Below are positions 9,664 to 17,360 of a stretch of DNA of 64,000 bases, in pieces. Within the stretch, counting starts at the first letter, position 1. Each line of letters starts with the position of its first letter. The stretch is from an uncultured Flavobacteriaceae bacterium (GTDB lineage: Bacteria > Bacteroidota > Bacteroidia > Flavobacteriales > Flavobacteriaceae). A program made the position numbers and the translations under genes. The DNA is taken from contig CANMSN010000003.1 of the NCBI GenBank assembly GCA_947500585.1, forward strand, positions 186,001 to 250,000. Direction: 5' to 3'. The notes below the pieces were generated by a model. The model was not told where the DNA came from. It saw only the letters and a program-made list of their open reading frames with translations, and searched no databases.

Positions 9664-9679
9664 TTCAATCTTCTAAACA

Positions 9680-11005
9680 TTAATTATTTGTTATGGCTTT
9701 TATGCTTGAATATCCATAATACCCAACAAATGCTAAACATAAAGCAGGCAAAATAAACGAGAAATTTACTTCGGGTATATAGCCTAGTATACTTAAATCG
9801 CCAAAACCATCACCGCCTAAATCTAAAATAGCAGCTTGTGCAATTGGCATTAAAGCACCACCAACAATTGCCATTACTAATCCTGCTGAACCTATTTTAG
9901 CTTCATCACCCATATCTTTTAAAGCAATACCATAAATTGTAGGAAACATGATGGACATAAATACTGAAATTGCTACTAAAGAAATTAATCCTGCCATCCC
10001 TGGTAATGTAATAGCTCCAATACTTGCCAAAGCACCTCCTGCTCCAAAAAGCATCAATACTTTCGGTGGATTTATATTCTTCATTAAAGCTGTACCAATC
10101 CATCTTCCTGTTAGAAATAAAACCATGGCTGCTATATTATAATTGGTTGCTGTGATATTCCAACCAGCCGTATCATTCAAATTATCAACGTATTGAAATA
10201 TGTAAGTCCAACACATAATTTGTGAGCCCACACAAGCTGCTTGTGCCAAAACACCCATTAAATAACTTTTATTTGCAAATAATTTTGACAATGAATCCGA
10301 TAACGTCATTTTATCTTCAACTGGTGTTTTAGGTATTTTTGTAAATACAATAATTGCCATTATTATTAATACCAAAACTCCTAGACTTAAGTAAGGAATG
10401 CTAATAACACTTAAATCATTTTCACGTATTCCAGCCAATTCGGTAGATGATAAAGCAGCATAAGCTTCGGTAGTATAATCATCAGAACGTAAAGCTCCTA
10501 AAACAAATACTTGCGCAATAATCATTCCTGTTAAAGAGCCAACTGGATTAAAAGCTTGTGCTAAATTTAAGCGTTGTGTAGCTGTTCTTTTATCTCCTAA
10601 AGCTAAAATCAAAGGATTTGAGGTGGTTTCTAAAAACGCCAATCCACAGGTAATAACCCATAATGAAATTAAAAAATAGTTGTACTCTTCATAAACTGCT
10701 GCAGGATAAAATAAAAAGGCACCAATAGCATAAAGCGTTAAGCCTAAGAGAATTCCAGATTTATAACTAAACTTTCTTATGAATAATGCAGCGGGAAATG
10801 CCATAAAAAAGTAACCAAAATAAAAAGCAAATTGCACTAAAGATGCTTGAATATTTGATAATTCTGGCATAACTTTTTTGAAAGCAGATACCATAGGATT
10901 AGTTAAATCGTTGGCAATACCCCACAATGCAAATAAAGAGGTGATTATAATAAAAGGAAATAATAATTCTTTACTTACAACTGGAATGCGTTCTTTTATA
11001 CTCAT
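9680..11005 (-). CDS. fucP: L-fucose:H+ symporter, major facilitator family
   Basis: A 441-residue membrane protein with about 12 hydrophobic segments. It shows the FucP/GlcP-type N-terminal block: FALWGIANDLTNPMVSAFKK in helix 1, QFAFYFGYFFMAFPAALFIRK in helix 2, and the following YKSGILLGLTLYAIG. FucP imports L-fucose and related hexoses with protons across the inner membrane. Some Bacteroidetes members of this subfamily carry glucose or galactose instead. Placement between the PQQ-like gene and the DUF1552 gene in the fucose operon supports fucose as substrate. It has 16 bases to the next gene and 46 from the previous one. Confidence 0.88.
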   Translation of the reverse strand: MSIKERIPVVSKELLFPFIIITSLFALWGIANDLTNPMVSAFKKVMPELSNIQASLVQFAFYFGYFFMAFPAALFIRKFSYKSGILLGLTLYAIGAFLFYPAAVYEEYNYFLISLWVITCGLAFLETTSNPLILALGDKRTATQRLNLAQAFNPVGSLTGMIIAQVFVLGALRSDDYTTEAYAALSSTELAGIRENDLSVISIPYLSLGVLVLIIMAIIVFTKIPKTPVEDKMTLSDSLSKLFANKSYLMGVLAQAACVGSQIMCWTYIFQYVDNLNDTAGWNITATNYNIAAMVLFLTGRWIGTALMKNINPPKVLMLFGAGGALASIGAITLPGMAGLISLVAISVFMSIMFPTIYGIALKDMGDEAKIGSAGLVMAIVGGALMPIAQAAILDLGGDGFGDLSILGYIPEVNFSFILPALCLAFVGYYGYSSIKAITNN

Positions 11006-11051
11006 ATACTTGGTTTTAGTTAGTTGATAAAATATAGTTAGTGTTATTTTT

Positions 11052-12395
11052 TTAAAGAATGGAAGGCAACCTTCCTGTACTATCTGAAAAACTTTCTGTT
11101 TTGATATCTAATTTATTAAGCATGCTTACGAATAGATTAGATAATCTCACTTCTTTTTCATCAAACTTGGTATAAGCGCCATGTTTTACTCCTAAATTAG
11201 AACCTCCAGCTAAAATAAGCGGACAATTTCTAGCATTATGAGTTGAACTACATGCACTACCGTAAAGAATAAGTGTATTATCTAATAGCGAACCGTGCTC
11301 ATCTTTTGTGTTCTTCATTTTATCAATAAAATAAGCAAATTGTTTAGCATACCACTGGTCTAAACGTCCCCAATCTGACCAATGACCAGTCGTTTTATCA
11401 TGAGAAATACTATGATGCCCTTTAAGACCAAGTGCCATTTTTGGAAAATTATCTCCAAAGCCCATACCATCTTCACGAGCCATCATATAAGTCATAACTC
11501 TCGTAGAATCCGTTTGAAAACCTAGCACCATCAAATCTATCATAGAGCGCACATAATCTTCTGGTGCAGACGTTGGATCTACATCAAGATTAATTAAACT
11601 GGCATCAAATTCTTTCATCGGAACATCCAACCATTTTTCATTACGCTGTACCTGTTCTTCTACTTGATTAAGTGATGTTAAATATTCATCTAACTTAGCT
11701 TTATCATTAGCGCCTAAACGCTTTTGAAGGCTTTTACTATCTTCTAAAACTAAATCGACTATCTTTTTACCTTGATGGATACTTTTTCGTCTTTCTTTAG
11801 TTGAAGCACCTCCACTTGGGGAGAAATAGCGTTCAAAAATTTCACGCTGACGATGTTCTGATGGAAGTGGTTTTCCTGAGGAGTTAAATGATAATGTTGA
11901 TGTTCTTGATTTATAACCCACACCGCCATCTGTTGATAACGATAATGAAGGAAAACGTGTGTACTTACTCAACTTACTAGCAGCTACTTGGTCTACTGAA
12001 ATACTGTTTTTATATTCACCTCGTAAATCGCCACCTGTTAACCAAGAATCTCCAGCCATGTGTCCCAAGACATTACGACTATATGGATGACTTAATCCTC
12101 CCATTATTGATATATCTTCTCTGTAAGATTCTAAAGGTGATAATGATTTTGTTAACTTATAATCTGTTCCTTCACCCATAGGAAACCAGTTCCAGTTTTT
12201 ATGATAAGCACTTTCTTCTGGTGGTAACCCGACTCCATTTGGGAAGTATAAGAAACATAAACGTTTAGGTGATAACGGTTCTATAAACTTTGAAAAACTA
12301 CTCATTGCCATACCTTCAAAATAAGGCAGCATACATGCTACACCTAATCCTTTAATAAAGGTACGACGGTCTAAATACCAAGGTTTTTTACTCAT
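11052..12395 (-). CDS. DUF1552 protein with twin-arginine signal
   Basis: This 447-residue protein begins with a Tat-type signal: RRTFIKG at about 9-15, then a short hydrophobic stretch. It should therefore be exported already folded, possibly with a cofactor. The body resembles the DUF1552 family (PNGVGLPP, LSHPYSRNVLGHMAGDSWLT, LILYGSACSSTHNARNCPL, HHSISH). The function is unknown; the fold appears related to alkaline-phosphatase-like DUF1501/DUF1552 proteins. In Planctomycetes and Verrucomicrobia these genes are typically paired with DUF1592-type cytochromes. Here the pair is intact, with a 4-base ATGA overlap (12392-12395). It lies 46 bases upstream of fucP, tying the pair to the fucose operon. 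Family assignment is fairly sure, role unknown. Confidence 0.8.
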   Translation of the reverse strand: MSKKPWYLDRRTFIKGLGVACMLPYFEGMAMSSFSKFIEPLSPKRLCFLYFPNGVGLPPEESAYHKNWNWFPMGEGTDYKLTKSLSPLESYREDISIMGGLSHPYSRNVLGHMAGDSWLTGGDLRGEYKNSISVDQVAASKLSKYTRFPSLSLSTDGGVGYKSRTSTLSFNSSGKPLPSEHRQREIFERYFSPSGGASTKERRKSIHQGKKIVDLVLEDSKSLQKRLGANDKAKLDEYLTSLNQVEEQVQRNEKWLDVPMKEFDASLINLDVDPTSAPEDYVRSMIDLMVLGFQTDSTRVMTYMMAREDGMGFGDNFPKMALGLKGHHSISHDKTTGHWSDWGRLDQWYAKQFAYFIDKMKNTKDEHGSLLDNTLILYGSACSSTHNARNCPLILAGGSNLGVKHGAYTKFDEKEVRLSNLFVSMLNKLDIKTESFSDSTGRLPSIL

Positions 12396-15300
12396 GATCC
12401 AAATATTTTATTAAACCAACTTTGTTTTTTTTTATAAAATGACGGACTTAAAACGATTTGTTCTATAACCGTTTGAAAACGATAATCATTCTCGATAACC
12501 TTTTCAACAATCTTATTAATTTCTTCTTCATCTGCAAAACTAACATCACGACCTACAGCATAAGCAAAAAGGTTTTCTACTAAAGACCTTGTAAAATCTT
12601 CCTTCTTTAATTCTAAAATATAATCTTTAATACCTTGAACACCCTCAACTTCTGTCCCGTCTGGTAATTTTGACTTTGAATCAATAGGTTTTCCTTTAGC
12701 GGTTAATTGATATCTTCCTACAGCATCATAATTCTCAAATACTACTCCAAAAGGGTCAATTTTATGATGACAATCTAAACAGGAGGTTTTGTTTCTATGT
12801 AAAAACAGCTGCTCTTTTAAAGTGAGGTTTTCAAAACCAGGTGTATCTGGATCTAACTCGGGAACATTTGGCGGCGGTGGCGGTGGCGGGTCTCCTAATA
12901 TCTTTTCTTTTAACCAAACAGCACGTTTAATAGGATGAGCTTGAACACCATCTGAATGCCCATTTAAAAAAGCGCCTTGTGAAAGTAAACCGCCTCTTTG
13001 ATCATTTTTTGTTAAAGCTACTGGACGAAATGTATTGCCTTTTACGCCTTCAATACCATAAAATTCAGCAAGATTCTGATTTAACATAGCAAAATCTGAA
13101 TCAATAAAATTCATGATACTCATATTGTTTTTTAGTACATGATGGAGGAATTCATAGGTCTCTTTAAACATGTCTTCTTTTACAAAACGTGTATAATCTT
13201 CATACTCTTCTACATCAGTATCCATACTTTTATGTCTGTCTAACCGCAACCATTCAAATGCAAACGAATTAACCATTTGGGTTATTTTAGGGCTATTAAC
13301 CATGCGCTCAATTTGTTCTGGTAACTCATCATACAAATCACCTTCTAAAGCTAATGTTGTTAAGGTTTCATCTGGAGGTGAATTCCATAAGAAATAGGAT
13401 AATTGAGACGCCAAATAAAATTCATCATCTGATTTTTTAGACTTTTCTGGGGTTTCTGGTTCAAACAGATAAATGAAATTAGGAGAACAAAGCACAGCGA
13501 CTAATACTTCTTTAACACTATCTTCATAGCGATCAAAATCATCTTTAATACTTTTCCAGAAATCCATATAACGATTTAGTTCTCCTGTATTAAGTGAACG
13601 TCTGAAAGCACGCTGCATAAAACGACTCAAGACTTCTTCGGTGTAAGTTTCAATATTAGTTTTATTAGGAGAATCGAAAAATATACTGGTATGACTTTCT
13701 GGAGGCCATACAGGATAATAAGGTGCTTCAAATTCTACAGATTTTATAAGTAATGGCGGGCCTTTAAAACTACTTTCTTTAACGAGGTGATTATTCCAAA
13801 GACCAACCGTTAATATATTTGCTAAATCACCACTTACTTGTGCACTTCCTAATGGAATTGGTAAGTTTTCTAATCTTCCCTTAAACTCAAAAGTTTGATT
13901 TTTCCCAAAAAGCGCTGTTACTTCTACCGATTCAGCAAAAGTTTTATAGTCCATTCCATCATCTGTCCTAGATCCAGCAAATACTTGAATTGACGGGTTA
14001 ACTGAAGCATACAATAAGTTATCTCTTTTTACTTCTTCTTCAAGCATTTTTGGCAATGGGTCGTCTTCTGGTAAAGGGGTTAGCACAATATGACTAAATC
14101 CCACAAAAAACTTTCCGCCTATAAAGCCTTTATGTTCTCCTTCTGTTAAATATACCAACGTAATTGGCGTTGTAATTTTATCAGCATTTACCAACCCCTT
14201 ATCCATGAACAAACGCTGACTGATACTCCCATTTTTATCTTTACCTAAAAGACTTATCTGATAAGATGGCATCGCATCTTCTGAAACATAGGGGTGCATC
14301 AAATCGACCTGATATATTCCAGCTTTAGGCACATTATAACTGAATTCAGTTTTAACTCTATCTACAACATTTTTTGGCATTAACCACCGATTGTTCTTTA
14401 AAACAAAATCTTTAGGGTTTTTAATATCTTTTGCAGCTATATAAATCGCTTTAGGTGATTTTGGAGCAGGTTTATCATTTCTTAAATCAATAAGGCGCTC
14501 GTTAGTCACAGCATTGTAACCTTTTGAAGCCACAACTCTAAAAATAAAATCCCCTGTTCTTGGGAAATCTTCTTTAACCAAAAGTTTTAAGTTTGGTGAA
14601 GGCCCTTGCCATGACTTAGGAGTCACTTCTTTGGCTGGTAATGCTGAATTTAACAGCATACCTTCTTTTACAACTCCATACCGATTACTTGCAGAACCTC
14701 TCATGCCAATGCCAATTTTATTCTTTAACATAGTTAAAGAATCTTTGTTTTGGTTTGACAAACTCTCAATTGGTTTTCCTTGATTATCTAATATTTCTAC
14801 TAATAAATCGTTATTACTCACCGCCGCAGTTTGGTAGCCTCCAAATTCAGCACCTGTTTCACCGTCTCCTATTTGTTTTCCTAAGGTAACCTTATAACGC
14901 TTTGACTCGGGTTTATCTCCAAAAACAATTGCCTTATCTAAAGCTTCTCTTGCTATTTTTTGATAGTAATCAATATGTAATGCTGATGTTTGAAGAATAC
15001 TACCATTATTACTAAATCCCATCTCTGATTTCCCATCATCAGGTAAAACATCTCCAAAATTAACAGAAACACCAAGCAGTTCATTTAGTGTATTCGTGTA
15101 TTGTGCTTTTGTTAACCTTCGCATTACACCTTTATTATCACTTTGTTTTGCAGCGGCTGCTAGTTTTAAATTATCCGTCATCCAATCTACAACAGCGCGA
15201 CGCTCCTCATCCTTTAATTGAGGCTTTTTTTCTGGAGGCATTTCTCCAGAATTAATCATGTCTAAAGCTGCATGCCAACCTTCGGCATCAGGTCCATTTA

Positions 15301-16021
15301 TCATATCCCAATTCAAAACATCTAGTCGAATATCACCTTTTTGTTTATCCACCCCATGACATTCATAGCAATATGTTTTCATGATGGGTTTGATATTATT
15401 CTTAAAGTATAATGCCGCTTCAGATGTTGAATCCGTTTCTTTATTAATTGCAAGATATTTAGAGTCTGTATTATCAATACCAAATACAGTTTTTAAACCA
15501 GATGGCATATACTTTGTTAAATAACTAGCCCCGTGAGTTAAAGAACCTCCATAATGTCCAGCTATTGAAAGTAGAACCACATTAACAACTAAAAATATTT
15601 TATATGTATGCGTTACATTACTTTTTTCATTAGAAGATTTTTTGCTACGTAAAACAAGTAGCCAAATACAAATTAAAGCCGTAAACCAGCCCAACCATTT
15701 ATGAAAGCTCAATAAATCATCATCATAATTTCCACTTGACGCTAAGAGGAATCCTAGAATAATTGTTGGAATAATACTGAAAACTGAAAACCAAAGCAAA
15801 AGGTTACAAGCCGAATCTAAATTAAGATTTGGACGTAAACCATTAATCACTTCCATAAAAAAAAGAATGACCAAAGCTCCTATTGGAAGGTGAAGAATTA
15901 TTGGATGGAAACGACCTAGAAAAAACACAAAAGTATTTTCTACTTCACCAGTTAATGGAATTAAAAGAAGCCCTAATAATATTAGAGTAAAAATAATTGC
16001 AATTAACAAGCTGCGTTTCAT
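12392..16021 (-). CDS. Giant membrane-anchored diheme protein, DUF2231-like domain fused to PSCyt1/DUF1587-1592-1588-1585 modules
   Basis: A 1209-residue protein. Residues 1-160 contain about five membrane helices with conserved-looking His (GRFHPIILHLPIG, His39 and His44), resembling DUF2231. A linker then leads to a Planctomycete-type cytochrome module with CYECH at 218-222. A long periplasmic part follows with DUF1587-type (RLTKAQYTNTLNELLG), DUF1592-type (LSYFLWNSPPDETL), DUF1588-type (the PPPPPPPNVPELD stretch) and DUF1585-type regions. A second heme site, CLDCHH, is at 1081-1086. The two CxxCH sites imply covalent c-type hemes. It is the first gene of the fucose operon. The family occurs mainly in Planctomycetes and Verrucomicrobia, and its substrate is unknown. 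An electron-accepting role for sugar oxidation is inference. Confidence 0.85.
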   Translation of the reverse strand: MKRSLLIAIIFTLILLGLLLIPLTGEVENTFVFFLGRFHPIILHLPIGALVILFFMEVINGLRPNLNLDSACNLLLWFSVFSIIPTIILGFLLASSGNYDDDLLSFHKWLGWFTALICIWLLVLRSKKSSNEKSNVTHTYKIFLVVNVVLLSIAGHYGGSLTHGASYLTKYMPSGLKTVFGIDNTDSKYLAINKETDSTSEAALYFKNNIKPIMKTYCYECHGVDKQKGDIRLDVLNWDMINGPDAEGWHAALDMINSGEMPPEKKPQLKDEERRAVVDWMTDNLKLAAAAKQSDNKGVMRRLTKAQYTNTLNELLGVSVNFGDVLPDDGKSEMGFSNNGSILQTSALHIDYYQKIAREALDKAIVFGDKPESKRYKVTLGKQIGDGETGAEFGGYQTAAVSNNDLLVEILDNQGKPIESLSNQNKDSLTMLKNKIGIGMRGSASNRYGVVKEGMLLNSALPAKEVTPKSWQGPSPNLKLLVKEDFPRTGDFIFRVVASKGYNAVTNERLIDLRNDKPAPKSPKAIYIAAKDIKNPKDFVLKNNRWLMPKNVVDRVKTEFSYNVPKAGIYQVDLMHPYVSEDAMPSYQISLLGKDKNGSISQRLFMDKGLVNADKITTPITLVYLTEGEHKGFIGGKFFVGFSHIVLTPLPEDDPLPKMLEEEVKRDNLLYASVNPSIQVFAGSRTDDGMDYKTFAESVEVTALFGKNQTFEFKGRLENLPIPLGSAQVSGDLANILTVGLWNNHLVKESSFKGPPLLIKSVEFEAPYYPVWPPESHTSIFFDSPNKTNIETYTEEVLSRFMQRAFRRSLNTGELNRYMDFWKSIKDDFDRYEDSVKEVLVAVLCSPNFIYLFEPETPEKSKKSDDEFYLASQLSYFLWNSPPDETLTTLALEGDLYDELPEQIERMVNSPKITQMVNSFAFEWLRLDRHKSMDTDVEEYEDYTRFVKEDMFKETYEFLHHVLKNNMSIMNFIDSDFAMLNQNLAEFYGIEGVKGNTFRPVALTKNDQRGGLLSQGAFLNGHSDGVQAHPIKRAVWLKEKILGDPPPPPPPNVPELDPDTPGFENLTLKEQLFLHRNKTSCLDCHHKIDPFGVVFENYDAVGRYQLTAKGKPIDSKSKLPDGTEVEGVQGIKDYILELKKEDFTRSLVENLFAYAVGRDVSFADEEEINKIVEKVIENDYRFQTVIEQIVLSPSFYKKKQSWFNKIFGS

Positions 16022-16130
16022 GAAAATTAAAGTCTTTTAAGATAAACTGATAAAAATTACAACCACTATTTATTATATTAATAATATAACAGTGCTATAA
16101 TTCATAATTATCTAAAGCAATATTACTAAC

Positions 16131-16189
16131 AATAAGAGCACATGTCTTCTAATCTATTTACATATTATGATACTATATTTGCTCTTATT
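16131..16189. promoter_or_regulatory. 10-bp perfect inverted repeat upstream of the fucose operon
   Basis: AATAAGAGCA at 16131-16140 is exactly complementary in inverted orientation to TGCTCTTATT at 16180-16189, with 39 bases between. It lies 110-168 bases upstream of the first gene of the fucose operon and just beyond the stop of the AraC regulator gene. The spacing, about 49 bases centre to centre, is too wide for an intrinsic terminator. It fits two operator half-sites for a dimeric regulator. The link to the AraC protein is inference only. Confidence 0.4.
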
Positions 16190-16241
16190 TTGATAAAACA
16201 GTCCTTAAAGGTTAAATATTAACATTATTTTAACTTTATTG

Positions 16242-17114
16242 TTAGTCATTTTTATTTTGGTGTTGTTTTATATATGCTTTAGGCGACATTTTAGTGATGA
16301 GTTTAAATTGCCTGTTGAAGTTTGAAAGGTTATTAAAACCCGATTCATAACAAATACTAGCGATATTATTATTTTGCTCCATTAAAAGTTTACAAGCATA
16401 ACCAATTCTAATTTCATTTAAATATTTTGAGAATAGCTTACGATTTACACGCTTAAAAAACCTACTAAAAGCTGAAGGATTCATATTAGCAACACTGGCT
16501 ATTTCATTTAAGGTAATAGGCTTTGTGAAATTTTTAAAAATGTATTCATATACCTTATCCAATACTTTATTTTCAGATTTATTAAATGTATTTAGAAAAC
16601 CATCACTGGCTAAAAGTTTATATGCTTTATGTTTAGCTAACTTGTTTAATATTGACAAAAAACTTATCATTTTTTCAAAACCATTTAAAACAAGTAAGTT
16701 TTCAATATCATTAATTATATTAGGGTCTACATTAATAAATTTAATACCGTTTTGAGAGCGCAAAAAGAGTTCTTGTATGTTTTTCATTTCAGATATTTCA
16801 AAAAACTGTTTTCCTAAAAAGTCCTTTTTAAAATGTATGGCTACCGCTTCAGCTAGAAGTTTAGAATCTTTTCTGAAATAAACGTCATCATTCAACCACA
16901 TATGAGGTAAATCTGCTCCTATTAACACAATATCATTTTTTTCAAATTTCTCAATCGCATCACCTACAAAACATGTTCCTGTACTTTTATTAATAACTAC
17001 CAATTCTAAATCTGGATGATGATGCCATAGCTTCAAAAAATATGGGTAACAATTTTTTTTAATTGAAAACGTATTATCATTTAAAGTACTTCTATCTAAT
17101 AAATGAAGTTTCAT
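16242..17114 (-). CDS. AraC-family transcriptional regulator with cupin sensor domain
   Basis: The 290-residue protein has an N-terminal cupin-like sensor (WHHHPDLELVVINKSTGTCF at about 30-49, then ADLPHMW) and a C-terminal double helix-turn-helix of the AraC/XylS type (LNEIASVANMNPSAFSRFFK and ICYESGFNNLSNFNRQFK). This class binds a sugar in the cupin and usually activates nearby sugar operons. It is encoded on the same strand as the fucose operon, 220 bases upstream of it, and divergently from the sulfatase gene, so both are plausible targets. No signal or membrane segment; cytoplasmic. Confidence 0.9.
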   Translation of the reverse strand: MKLHLLDRSTLNDNTFSIKKNCYPYFLKLWHHHPDLELVVINKSTGTCFVGDAIEKFEKNDIVLIGADLPHMWLNDDVYFRKDSKLLAEAVAIHFKKDFLGKQFFEISEMKNIQELFLRSQNGIKFINVDPNIINDIENLLVLNGFEKMISFLSILNKLAKHKAYKLLASDGFLNTFNKSENKVLDKVYEYIFKNFTKPITLNEIASVANMNPSAFSRFFKRVNRKLFSKYLNEIRIGYACKLLMEQNNNIASICYESGFNNLSNFNRQFKLITKMSPKAYIKQHQNKND

Positions 17115-17212
17115 AGTGTTTTAATAAGCAATATGTTGCTAATAAAGTTACTAAAAATAGTTTGTTATCCTTAATTTTAATTACTGTATAAAATTATGTA
17201 ATAATCACAAAG

Positions 17213-17240
17213 AAGCTATTCTCTATTCCACCAATAGCTT
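17213..17240. promoter_or_regulatory. 8-bp inverted repeat between the divergent araC-type and sulfatase genes
   Basis: AAGCTATT (17213-17220) and AATAGCTT (17233-17240) form a perfect inverted repeat with a 12-base spacer. It sits about 100 bases from the start of the AraC gene and about 120 from the sulfatase start, in the middle of a 246-base divergent intergenic region. A regulator operator is the likeliest reading; no T-run follows, so it is not a terminator. Confidence 0.4.
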
Positions 17241-17335
17241 ACTCTTTTCTATTATTATTACTTACTTTTATAAATTATGGTTGATTTGAGAATCAAATAA
17301 ACGTAAATGAGCAAATAATTAACTCACCATTTAAA

Positions 17336-17343
17336 TATTTTTG
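17336..17343 (+). promoter_or_regulatory. Possible Bacteroidetes -7 box for the sulfatase gene
   Basis: TATTTTTG matches the Bacteroidetes consensus TAnnTTTG, 17 bases before the sulfatase ATG. No TTG -33 element is seen at the expected distance, and the leader would be only about 10 bases, so this is a weak call. Confidence 0.3.
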
Positions 17344-17360
17344 ACCAAAATTATATTCTT

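Noticed and set aside
12841-12900. Poly-proline stretch in the diheme protein as a possible repeat anomaly
   Set aside because: A run of prolines before NVPEL is a normal feature of the DUF1588 region of this family.
16174-16181. TATATTTG on the plus strand as a promoter
   Set aside because: There is no plus-strand gene downstream; it faces the 3' end of the AraC gene.
16131-16189. Reading the 10-bp inverted repeat as a terminator of the AraC gene
   Set aside because: The 39-base loop is too long and no T-run follows the distal arm in the needed direction.
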